This document shows positions 1 to 6,219 of a stretch of DNA of 10,157 nucleotides, one piece after another (within the stretch, counting starts at the first letter, position 1; every line of letters starts with the position of its first letter). A program made the translations under genes and the position numbers. The stretch comes from Coriobacteriia bacterium (GTDB taxonomy: Bacteria; Actinomycetota; Coriobacteriia; Anaerosomatales; SLCP01): contig SLCP01000091.1 in assembly GCA_007125735.1 (NCBI GenBank), positions 1-10,157 on the forward strand, written 5' to 3'. Under the pieces are notes generated by a model that made no database searches, was not told the origin of the DNA, and was given only the letters and a program-made list of their open reading frames with translations.

Positions 1-159
1 GGCGGCGAGATGAGCAAGCGCGTCGGCACCGAGGCGCGCCACGACCTCGAGCGGCTCCTGGGCACGCGCGTCTTTCTCGACCTCGTCGTCAAGGTAAAGA
101 AGCACTGGCGCCGCGACGCCTCGCAGATTCGGCGGTTCGGCTACGGAGAAGGGTTGTGA
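1..159 (+). CDS. era: GTPase Era, C-terminal fragment (KH domain)
   Basis: This is the last 52 residues of Era, cut by the window's left edge. Era is an essential GTPase that binds the 3' end of 16S rRNA and helps assemble the 30S subunit. The fragment begins with the Gly-Gly of the KH-domain GxxG loop and continues with GGEMSKRVGTEAR, LLGTRVFLDL and VKVKKHWRR, ending RRFGYGEGL. This matches the usual Era C-terminus (GEMLKKIGTxAR, LxLxVKVKxxWR, LRxFGY). The GTPase domain lies outside the window. The stop codon TGA (157-159) overlaps the GTG start of deoC, so the two genes are probably translationally coupled. Codon use (strong G/C at third positions) matches the neighbours. The identification is secure despite the truncation because the KH region is distinctive. 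Confidence 0.96.
   Translation, partial: GGEMSKRVGTEARHDLERLLGTRVFLDLVVKVKKHWRRDASQIRRFGYGEGL
145..158 (+). promoter_or_regulatory. Shine-Dalgarno and GTG start deciding the deoC N-terminus
   Basis: GGAGAAGGG (145-153) lies inside the end of era. GGAG at 145-148 is 7 bases before the GTG at 156, good spacing, and 16 bases before the in-frame ATG at 165, which is too far. This favours the GTG start and a GTGA overlap with the era stop. Confidence 0.6.
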
Positions 160-845
160 CCTCGATGGACGCCGTCACGCTCGCCGCACACATCGACCAG
201 ACGCTGCTCAAACCCACGGCCGGGTTCGCCGAGGGCGCGGCGTGGATCGACGCCTCGCGCAACTCCGGGTTCGCGGCGCTCTGCGTCTCCCCGTTCCTCG
301 TGCCGCTCGCCGCGCAGCGCCTCGCGGGCACGTCGACCACGGTCTGCTCGGTCGCCGGCTTTCCCCTCGGCTACCAGAACACCGAGACCAAGGCCGAGGA
401 GTCGCGCCAGCTCGTCGAACTCGGCTGCGTGGAGATCGACATGGTGCTCAACATCGCCGCGCTCCTCGAGGGCGAGGACGCGTTCGTCGAAGACGACATC
501 CGTGCGGTGGTCGCGAGCGTCGCGCACGCATCGGGCGGGGAGGGCATCGTCAAAGTGATCCTCGAGACGGGCCACCTCGCCGAGGCGGAGATCGACCGGG
601 CGAGCCGCATCGCCGCTGCAGCGGGTGCGCACTACGTTAAGACGTCGTCGGGGTTCGGTCCGCGTGGAGCGAGCGTACGCGACGTCGAGATCATGCGCGC
701 AGCTGTGGGCCCTGACGTCGGTGTGAAGGCGGCGGGCGGCATCCGGGACCTCGAAGCGGCCCTCGAGATGCTCGAAGCCGGCGCGGACCGGCTCGGCTCC
801 TCCTCGGGACTCGAGATCCTCGAAGCGCTCGAGCACCGCAGGTAG
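156..845 (+). CDS. deoC: Deoxyribose-phosphate aldolase
   Basis: DeoC is a cytoplasmic class I aldolase that splits 2-deoxyribose-5-phosphate into glyceraldehyde-3-phosphate and acetaldehyde, the last step of deoxyribonucleoside catabolism. The 229-residue protein covers a whole TIM barrel of the usual 210-260 length. Family landmarks in order are IDQTLLKP (13-20), VAGFPLG (66-72), EIDMVLNI (93-100), KVILETGHL (133-141), VKTSSGFG (161-168), VKAAGGIR (190-197) and RLGSSSG (212-218). The Schiff-base lysine is Lys162. The partner lysine is Lys191 and the acid/base aspartate is Asp95, equivalent to E. coli Lys167, Lys201 and Asp102. The start is GTG at 156, overlapping the era stop; ATG at 165 is the alternative and would remove three residues. 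recO follows after 13 bases. Firmicutes often carry cdd (cytidine deaminase) next to era, so a deoxynucleoside-salvage gene here is a reasonable variation. Confidence 0.97.
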   Translation: MTSMDAVTLAAHIDQTLLKPTAGFAEGAAWIDASRNSGFAALCVSPFLVPLAAQRLAGTSTTVCSVAGFPLGYQNTETKAEESRQLVELGCVEIDMVLNIAALLEGEDAFVEDDIRAVVASVAHASGGEGIVKVILETGHLAEAEIDRASRIAAAAGAHYVKTSSGFGPRGASVRDVEIMRAAVGPDVGVKAAGGIRDLEAALEMLEAGADRLGSSSGLEILEALEHRR

Positions 846-858
846 CGGGGCGCGAACC

Positions 859-1611
859 GTGCCCGCGTACCCGCTGCGCGCCCTCGTGTTGCGCAAGACC
901 AAACTCGGCGAGGCAGACATCATCGTGAACCTGCTTGCCGACGACGGGCGCATCGTGCGCGCCGTCGCCAAGGGGATGCGCAAGCCGACCTCGCGCTTCG
1001 CAGGCCGCCTCGAGCCCGGGTCCGTGGTCGACCTCATGCTCAACACCGGGCGCACCCTCGAAGTCGTCTCCGACGCGCGCTCCGTCGAGCTCCACGCGGC
1101 ACTCCGCACCGACTACGAGCGCTCGTGCGCGGCTTCCGTCGTGCTCGACGTCCTCGACAAGCTCGCGATGGAGGGCCAGACCGAGCAGCGGCTCTTCGGG
1201 CTCGCGTGCGCGACCCTCGACGTGCTCGTCTCCGCCGAGGAGGGCGCGATCCGCACCGTCGTCACGGCGTTCCTCGTGAAAGCCATGGCGATGCACGGGT
1301 ACCGCCCGCACCTCGAGTCGTGCGTGTCGTGCGCGTGCGCGGCGGCCGCAGCGGACCGCTTCTCGCTCGAGGCCGGCGGCGTGGTGTGCCCGCAGTGCGG
1401 GGGAGCGGGTCATGCGGCGCCGCGGCTGAGCGGCGGGGGAAGGACGGCGCTCCACACGTTGCTCGCTTCGACGATGGCCGAGGTGGCCGCCTCACCGCTC
1501 GAGCCGCGCGTGGCCGAGGAGTGCTTCGCGCTGATGCGGGGGTTCGTGGCGTTCCACGTGCCGGTGCGCATCAAGGCGCTCGAGTTCTACGCGAACGGAG
1601 GGGGCTCGTGA
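859..1611 (+). CDS. recO: DNA repair protein RecO
   Basis: RecO works with RecR and RecF to load RecA onto SSB-coated single-stranded DNA during gap and break repair. The 250-residue length is normal. The N-terminal OB-fold begins YPLRALVLRKTKLGEAD (4-20), close to the family pattern (xALVLRxxxxGExDxIV), followed by the basic stretch AKGMRKPTSRFAGRLEPG (37-54). The helical C-terminal half carries a zinc-binding module, Cys155-X2-Cys158 and Cys177-X2-Cys180, with an extra Cys160 beside the first pair. It ends RIKALEFY (238-245), as RecO proteins often do. The start is GTG at 859, 8 bases after the GGGG at 847-850, which is part of the sequence just after the deoC stop. The stop TGA (1609-1611) overlaps the start of the next gene. 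era next to recO is a very common bacterial arrangement and supports the call. Confidence 0.95.
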   Translation: MPAYPLRALVLRKTKLGEADIIVNLLADDGRIVRAVAKGMRKPTSRFAGRLEPGSVVDLMLNTGRTLEVVSDARSVELHAALRTDYERSCAASVVLDVLDKLAMEGQTEQRLFGLACATLDVLVSAEEGAIRTVVTAFLVKAMAMHGYRPHLESCVSCACAAAAADRFSLEAGGVVCPQCGGAGHAAPRLSGGGRTALHTLLASTMAEVAASPLEPRVAEECFALMRGFVAFHVPVRIKALEFYANGGGS

Positions 1612-2153
1612 GCAGCGGCGACAACACGCCTGTCGATGCGGCCGTGGGCGCGCACTCCGACCCGCCGCCCGTCGAGTTCGAGTCCGTGCTCACACCGCGC
1701 GGCTACCGGGGCGTCATGCTCCACCTCGCCGCACGCACGCTGCGCTTCGCCCCGGCGCTCGTGGCCATCGCCGGTATGGTCGCGTACGGGACCGGTGCGC
1801 GCACGGCGGGCTTCACGCTCTTCGCCACGTTGCTCGCCATCCCGCTCGTCGTGTGGGGATACGTGTCGTGGCTCGCGAACTCCCCGAGCGCGACACCGCT
1901 CTACGCGCCGGTGACGTGGCGGTTCTCGAAGGAGGGCATTCGGTACTCCTCGGCAGAAGGAGACGGCGAGATCGAGTGGCAGGCGGTGAGCAGGTGGCGG
2001 GCCGTCGTCGACCACCTCATGCTCTACGTGACGGGGTCGAACTACCTGCTCATCCCGATCGACGCCGTGCCGGCTGAGCGTCGCGCCGACCTGCGCGCCC
2101 TTCTCGTCGCGGCTGCGGGGGAGCCTCGTCGCCGCGACGACGGCTTGCGGTAA
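1608..2153 (+). CDS. Small membrane protein with YcxB-like C-terminal domain
   Basis: Function unknown. The 181-residue protein has a polar, acidic N-terminal stretch (1-30), then two hydrophobic helices at about residues 46-62 and 68-90 joined by a short GTGARTAG turn, then a soluble domain (about 100-165). That domain reads TWRFSKEGIRYSSAEGDGEI, then WQAVSRWRAVVDHLMLYV and YLLIPIDAVP. This follows the pattern of the YcxB-like domain: beta strand, EGI, an E(I/W)xW strand, a helix or strand with V(V/D)xxxxLxLY, and a strand ending IP. Both ends of the membrane hairpin would face the cytoplasm. The start is GTG at 1608, preceded by GGAGG at 1597-1601, and it overlaps the recO stop as GTGA. The same frame stays open upstream inside recO, but that part is antisense-like, arginine-rich shadow. 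The fold assignment is by motif memory and moderate; presence as a real gene is well supported by the coupling and helices. Confidence 0.8.
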   Translation: MSSGDNTPVDAAVGAHSDPPPVEFESVLTPRGYRGVMLHLAARTLRFAPALVAIAGMVAYGTGARTAGFTLFATLLAIPLVVWGYVSWLANSPSATPLYAPVTWRFSKEGIRYSSAEGDGEIEWQAVSRWRAVVDHLMLYVTGSNYLLIPIDAVPAERRADLRALLVAAAGEPRRRDDGLR

Positions 2154-2156
2154 GAT
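2151..2156 (+). promoter_or_regulatory. Possible -10 element upstream of glyQ
   Basis: TAAGAT (one mismatch to TATAAT) overlaps the stop of the YcxB-like gene and lies 67 bases before the GTG start of glyQ. No convincing -35 hexamer occurs 16-18 bases upstream, so this is only a candidate. In such GC-rich DNA an AT-rich hexamer at the head of the longest leader so far is still suggestive. Confidence 0.25.
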
Positions 2157-2223
2157 ACGGGGCACGTTTCGACGAGCGGGGACGAGCTGCGGCGCTGCTA
2201 CGGCGCACGGCTGAGAGGAGAGC
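2154..2223 (+). other. glyQ leader with a 10-bp-spaced direct repeat
   Basis: This 70-base non-coding leader contains GACGAGC twice (2171-2177 and 2181-2187), exactly one helical turn apart, and then a GC-rich stretch with CGGCGC twice (2190-2195 and 2201-2206). It ends with the purine-rich AGAGGAG (2214-2220) that serves as Shine-Dalgarno. It is too short for a T-box and lacks the T-box signature. The repeats could be an operator half-site pair or chance. Confidence 0.35.
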
Positions 2224-3204
2224 GTGCCTCCCATGCAAGGATCGAGCTTCCAAGACATCATCCTGGCGCTGTCGCGATACTGGGCGGACCAGGGGTGCGT
2301 CGTGTTGCAGCCCTACGACACCGAGGTCGGCGCGGGGACGTTCCACCCGGCGACGACGCTGAAATCCCTCGGCCCCGAGCCGTGGTACACCGCGTACGTC
2401 CAGCCGAGCCGCCGTCCCACCGACGGGCGCTACGGCGAGAACCCCAACCGCCTCCAGCACTACTACCAGTACCAGGTCATCCTCAAGCCGAGCCCCGATG
2501 ACGTCCTCGACCTGTACTGGGACTCGCTGCGCGCCATCGGCATCGAACCTGCCGAGCACGACGTGCGCCTCGTCGAAGACGACTGGGAGTCGCCCACGCT
2601 CGGCGCGTGGGGCCTTGGCTGGGAGGTCTGGCTCAACGGCATGGAGGTCACGCAGTTCACCTACTTCCAGCAGGTGGGCGGTTTCGACTGCCGTCCCGTG
2701 CCCGCGGAGATCACGTACGGCATCGAGCGCCTCGCGATGTACATCCAGGGTGTGGACAGCGTCTACGACCTCACCTGGGTCGAGCGCGACGACGGCGTGA
2801 CCTTCACCTACGGCGACGTCTTCAAGCGCGCCGAGTTCGAGTACTCCACCCACAACTTCGAGCTCGCCGACACCGACATGCTCTACCGCCTCTTCGACAC
2901 CTACGAGGCCGAATGTCGCAACATCCTCGACGCGGGCATGGTGCTGCCCGCCTACGACTACGTGCTCAAGTGCTCGCACGCGTTCAACCTCCTCGACGCG
3001 CGTGGCGCCATCGCGGTCGCCGAGCGCGTGAGCTTCATCGGCCGGGTGCGCACGCTCGCCAAGGCGTGCTGCGAGTCCTACATCGCGTCGATCACGCCCG
3101 CCGAGGAGCCCGAGGAGTCCGGTGCCGTCGCCGCGGAAGCCGCGGGCACCGAGGCCGCAGCCGCCGATGAAGCCGCCGCCCCGAAGGGGGGTGAGGCCTC
3201 GTGA
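2224..3204 (+). CDS. glyQ: Glycyl-tRNA synthetase alpha subunit
   Basis: GlyQ is the class II catalytic subunit of the alpha2beta2 glycyl-tRNA synthetase; it activates glycine with ATP for transfer to tRNA-Gly. Recognisable blocks in order are RYWADQGCVVLQPYD (18-32), GAGTFHPAT (37-45), the motif-2 region YVQPSRRPTDGRYGENPNR (58-76) with HYYQYQVILKPSP (79-91), the substrate-pocket block WEVWLNGMEVTQFTYFQQVG (133-152), the motif-3 block EITYGIERLAMYIQ (162-175) and YDYVLKCSHAFNLLDARGAI (244-263). The core ends near residue 291, where family members usually stop. An additional alanine/glutamate-rich tail (about 292-326) follows and looks disordered. GTG at 2224 is only 3 bases after AGGAG; ATG at 2233 is 12 bases after it, so the start is uncertain by three residues. 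The stop overlaps the GTG of glyS (GTGA), as expected for subunits made in equal amounts. Confidence 0.97.
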   Translation: MPPMQGSSFQDIILALSRYWADQGCVVLQPYDTEVGAGTFHPATTLKSLGPEPWYTAYVQPSRRPTDGRYGENPNRLQHYYQYQVILKPSPDDVLDLYWDSLRAIGIEPAEHDVRLVEDDWESPTLGAWGLGWEVWLNGMEVTQFTYFQQVGGFDCRPVPAEITYGIERLAMYIQGVDSVYDLTWVERDDGVTFTYGDVFKRAEFEYSTHNFELADTDMLYRLFDTYEAECRNILDAGMVLPAYDYVLKCSHAFNLLDARGAIAVAERVSFIGRVRTLAKACCESYIASITPAEEPEESGAVAAEAAGTEAAAADEAAAPKGGEAS

Positions 3205-5273
3205 GCGCACGCGAGCTCGTCTTCGAGATCGGGGCCGAGGAGATCCCTTCCGCGCCCCTGTACGAGGCCATCGGCCAGCTCGCCGCGGACGCCGCCGCCG
3301 CGCTCGACGAGGCGCGCCTCGGCTACGGTGCCGTGGACGTGTTCGGGTCGCCGCGCCGCCTCGTCCTGCGCGTCACCGATCTCGCCGAGGCGCAGGCCGA
3401 CCGCACCTCGCGCGTGAAGGGTCCGGCCACCAAGGTCGCGTTCGACGCCGACGGCAACCCCACCAAGGCCGCCGAGGGCTTCGCGCGTGGGCAGGGCGTG
3501 GACGTCGCTGCGCTCGAGCGCGTCTCCGACGAGGCCGGCGAGTACGTCTACGCCGTCATCGAGGAGACCGGCAAGGCCACCGCCGAGGTGCTGCCGAGCC
3601 TGCTCGCGGGGCTTGCCGCCGGTCTCGACTGGCCCAAGTCGATGCGGTGGGGCAGCGGCGAGGCGCGCTTCTCGCGCCCCGTGCGCTGGCTGCTCGCGCT
3701 CTACGGCACCGATGTCGTGCCGGTCGAGTTCGCCGGGCTTTCCGCAGGGCGTATCACCTACGGCCACCGGTTCCTGACGCCGGGTGCGATCGAGGTCGCC
3801 TCGGCAGCCGAGTACGCCCAGGCCGCCCGCGCCGGACTCGTCGTCTTCGACCACACCGAGCGCGCCGCCCGCATCCGAGAGGGCATCGACGTGATCGCCG
3901 AGACGCATGGGCTCACCCCCGTCGTCACCGAGAAGGTCTTCGCCGAGGTCGTGAACCTCGTGGAGTGGCCCACCGTCGGCCTCGGCCGGTTCTATGCCGA
4001 GTTCCTCGAGGTCCCGCGCGAGGTGCTCGAGACCGCGATGCAGTCGCACCAGCGCTACTTCCCGACAGAGAACGCCGATGGAGCGCTTGCCGATGCGTTC
4101 GTCGTCGTGCATAACGGCGATCCCGAGCGCACCGAGGCGATCGTCGCCGGGCACGAGCGCGTCATCCGCGCGCGCCTCGCAGACGCGGCGTTCTTCTACC
4201 GCGAGGACCTCGCGCGGCCGATCGAGGAGAGCGTTGTCGCACTCGAGCGCATCGTCTTCCAAGAGAAGCTCGGCACGCTCGGCGCGAAGGCATCCCGGCT
4301 CGAGGCGCTCGCTGCCCGGCTCGCCGACCTCGCGGGCGCAGACGCGGGCGTGAGCGCGACCGCTGTTCGCGCCGCGCACCTCGCGAAAGCCGACCTCGTG
4401 AGTCACGTCGTCATCGAGTTCCCCTCGCTCCAGGGCATGATGGGCCGCTACTACGCGCTCGCAGCAGGGGAGACCGAGGCGGTCGCCGCCGCCATCCCCG
4501 AGCACTACCAGCCGCGTTTCGCCGGTGACGTGCTTCCCGCGAGCCAGGCCGGCCGCCTCGTGTCCGTCGCCGACAAGCTCGACACGATCTGCGGCATCTT
4601 CGCCATCGGCATGGCGCCCACCGGCTCGGCAGACCCCTATGCGCTTCGCCGAGGAGCCCTCGGCGTGCTCAACATCGTCCTCGATGGCCTCGACATCACC
4701 CTCGACGAGGCCATCGGTGCTGCGCTCGCGGGCTATGCCGACGCCCTCGACATCGACCCGGTCGCCGTGGGCACCCAGGTACGCGAGTTCATCGTGGGCC
4801 GCTTCGAGGGCGTGCTGCGCGACCGCGGACACGCCTACGACACCGTCGCCGCCGTCCTCGCCGTCGCCGCAGACGACCCCGCCGACGCGCTCGCGCGCGC
4901 CGAGGCGCTCACCGCGATGCGGGCGGAGACCGACGTGATGGAGGACCTCTCCGTCGCGTTCACGCGTGCGCGCAACCTCTCCAAGCCCGATCTCGGCACC
5001 GATGCCGACACCGCGCTCATGGGCGCCGAGGAAGCCGCGCTCGCAGACGCGCTCTCAGACGCCGAGGAGCGCGCGGGCGCCTCACTCGCGGCGGGCGATT
5101 ACGCCGCCGCGCTCGGTGTGCTGGCGTCGCTGCGCGGTCCCATCGACGCGTTCTTCGACGCGGTGCTCGTCATGGACCCGGACGAGGCGTTGCGCGACAA
5201 CCGCCTCCAGCAACTCAACCGGTTCGTGGCGCTCTTCGAGCGCTTCGCGGACTTCGGCCGGCTGGCCGGGTAG
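3201..5273 (+). CDS. glyS: Glycyl-tRNA synthetase beta subunit
   Basis: GlyS is the tRNA-recognition subunit that assembles with GlyQ. The 690-residue length is typical. The N-terminus LVFEIGAEEIPSAPL (6-20) and FGSPRRLVLRV (48-58) are classic, followed by RVKGPATKVAFDADGNPTKA (71-90), ARFSRPVRWLLALYG (155-169) and YGHRF (187-191). Next come NLVEWPTVGLGRFYAEFLEV (252-271), AMQSHQRYFP (279-288) and the HD-like central domain HLAKADLVSHVVIEFPSLQG (393-412) with MGRYYAL (414-420). ADKLDTICGIFAIG (457-470) and TGSADPYALRR (474-484) follow. The C-terminal DALR-type anticodon-binding helices occupy about 585-685, with MDPDEALRDNRLQQLNRF (658-675). GTG at 3201 is chosen because it overlaps the glyQ stop and follows a purine-rich AAGGGGGG (3184-3191). 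Nothing appears truncated. ppsR starts 15 bases later. Confidence 0.97.
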   Translation: MSARELVFEIGAEEIPSAPLYEAIGQLAADAAAALDEARLGYGAVDVFGSPRRLVLRVTDLAEAQADRTSRVKGPATKVAFDADGNPTKAAEGFARGQGVDVAALERVSDEAGEYVYAVIEETGKATAEVLPSLLAGLAAGLDWPKSMRWGSGEARFSRPVRWLLALYGTDVVPVEFAGLSAGRITYGHRFLTPGAIEVASAAEYAQAARAGLVVFDHTERAARIREGIDVIAETHGLTPVVTEKVFAEVVNLVEWPTVGLGRFYAEFLEVPREVLETAMQSHQRYFPTENADGALADAFVVVHNGDPERTEAIVAGHERVIRARLADAAFFYREDLARPIEESVVALERIVFQEKLGTLGAKASRLEALAARLADLAGADAGVSATAVRAAHLAKADLVSHVVIEFPSLQGMMGRYYALAAGETEAVAAAIPEHYQPRFAGDVLPASQAGRLVSVADKLDTICGIFAIGMAPTGSADPYALRRGALGVLNIVLDGLDITLDEAIGAALAGYADALDIDPVAVGTQVREFIVGRFEGVLRDRGHAYDTVAAVLAVAADDPADALARAEALTAMRAETDVMEDLSVAFTRARNLSKPDLGTDADTALMGAEEAALADALSDAEERAGASLAAGDYAAALGVLASLRGPIDAFFDAVLVMDPDEALRDNRLQQLNRFVALFERFADFGRLAG

Positions 5274-5288
5274 GCGGGGCGCGCCGCC

Positions 5289-6107
5289 GTGGAGGTCGTA
5301 CCGGTATCGATCCACGTCATCTCCGACTCGCTCGGCGAGACCGGCGAGATGGTGGCGCGCGCCGCGGAAGCGCAGTTCGAGCCGGGCACCTTCCGCATCG
5401 AGCGGCTTCCCAAGATCACCACGCCCGAGGAGCTGCGTGAGACGGTGGCGTCTCACTGCGGCAAGCACTGCATCTTCTTCTACACGCTCGTGGACTCGAC
5501 GCTGCGCAGCGAGATGGAGCGTCTCTGCGAGGGCGGCGTGCAAGGGGCCGATCTCCTCGGCCCCGCGGTGGCCCTCCTGACCCGCGCCACCGGCATCGAG
5601 CCGACGGGCGAGGCGGGAGCGGTCCGCAGGACCGATCAGGGCTACTTCGACCGCATCGAAGCGATGGAGTTCGCGGTGAAGCACGATGACGGCCGCAACC
5701 CCGAAGGGCTGGCCGCCGCCGACATCGTCCTTCTCGGCGTCTCGCGCACGAGCAAGACGCCGCTCGCGATGTATCTCGCGTTCAAGGGGTGGCGGGTGGC
5801 CAACGTCCCGCTCGCACCCGGGGTCGACCCGCCCGCCGAGCTCTTCGACCTCGACCCCCGTCGCGTGTTCGGACTCGTGACGAGCGCGGACGTACTCGTG
5901 GACATCCGCACCGAACGGATGCGAGAGATCGGCGCGATCGTGTCGGGCTACGCGGAGCGCGAGGCGGTCGAGCAGGAGCTCGCCGAGGCGCGCGCGTTCA
6001 TGCGAACGCTCGGATGCATCGTCATCCGCACCGACAATCGGGCCGTCGAGGAGTCGGCGCAAGAGATCATCAGGTACGCCCAGGGCGGGTTTGCGACAGA
6101 GGACTGA
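5289..6107 (+). CDS. ppsR: PPDK regulatory protein: ADP-dependent kinase and Pi-dependent phosphorylase
   Basis: This belongs to the DUF299/PDRP family. Members inactivate pyruvate,phosphate dikinase by ADP-dependent phosphorylation of an active-site threonine, and reactivate it by phosphate-dependent removal that releases pyrophosphate. Some relatives instead act on PEP synthase. The 272-residue protein is full length. Diagnostic segments are HVISDSLGETGE (9-20), YFDRIEAMEFAVKHDDG (119-135), the P-loop-like GVSRTSKTP (150-158) for ADP binding, YLAFKGWRVANVPL (162-175) with PPAELFDLDPRRVFGL (181-196), and the phosphorylase-side IRTERM (206-211). The start is GTG at 5289, 9 bases after GGGG (5276-5279); no other start codon lies near. 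The next gene is ppdK, which encodes the expected substrate and retains the regulatory threonine, so PPDK rather than PEP synthase is the likely target. ppsR may share a transcript with glyQS, since only 15 bases separate it from glyS. Confidence 0.93.
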   Translation: MEVVPVSIHVISDSLGETGEMVARAAEAQFEPGTFRIERLPKITTPEELRETVASHCGKHCIFFYTLVDSTLRSEMERLCEGGVQGADLLGPAVALLTRATGIEPTGEAGAVRRTDQGYFDRIEAMEFAVKHDDGRNPEGLAAADIVLLGVSRTSKTPLAMYLAFKGWRVANVPLAPGVDPPAELFDLDPRRVFGLVTSADVLVDIRTERMREIGAIVSGYAEREAVEQELAEARAFMRTLGCIVIRTDNRAVEESAQEIIRYAQGGFATED

Positions 6108-6161
6108 TACGCCGGTCACCGTCCTCGGCCAGCCGGCCAAGGCCGCACTCGGCGGGTACGG

Positions 6162-6167
6162 TATCAT
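6162..6167 (+). promoter_or_regulatory. Possible -10 element upstream of ppdK
   Basis: TATCAT differs from TATAAT at one position and stands out in a 112-base, GC-rich gap between ppsR and ppdK. It would give a leader of roughly 45 bases. No good -35 match sits 16-18 bases upstream, so confidence is low. A separate ppdK promoter would let the enzyme be made at a higher level than its regulator. Confidence 0.28.
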
Positions 6168-6219
6168 GCAAGGACGCTGGGCCCTGAGGAGAGACCCCGA
6201 AGAGAGGGAGTAGGCAATC

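Noticed and set aside
1125..1607. Upstream in-frame extension of the YcxB-like gene inside recO
   Set aside because: The extension is an arginine-rich alternate-frame reading of recO. The GTG at 1608 has a proper ribosome site and overlaps the recO stop.
2154..2223. T-box riboswitch ahead of glyQ
   Set aside because: Only 70 bases are available, the conserved T-box sequence near AGGGTGG is not found, and there is no terminator/antiterminator with a T-run.
3078..4832. 584-codon open frame on the minus strand opposite glyS and the end of glyQ
   Set aside because: It lies entirely antisense to well-conserved glyS, has His/Arg/Val/Glu-rich composition without domain motifs, and reflects the third-position G/C bias that keeps antisense frames open.
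6128..6146. GGCC-rich inverted repeat after ppsR as an intrinsic terminator
   Set aside because: The best stem (CGGCC/GGCCG at 6134-6145) leaves a two-base loop unless opened, and no T-run follows; it looks like GC-rich self-complementarity.
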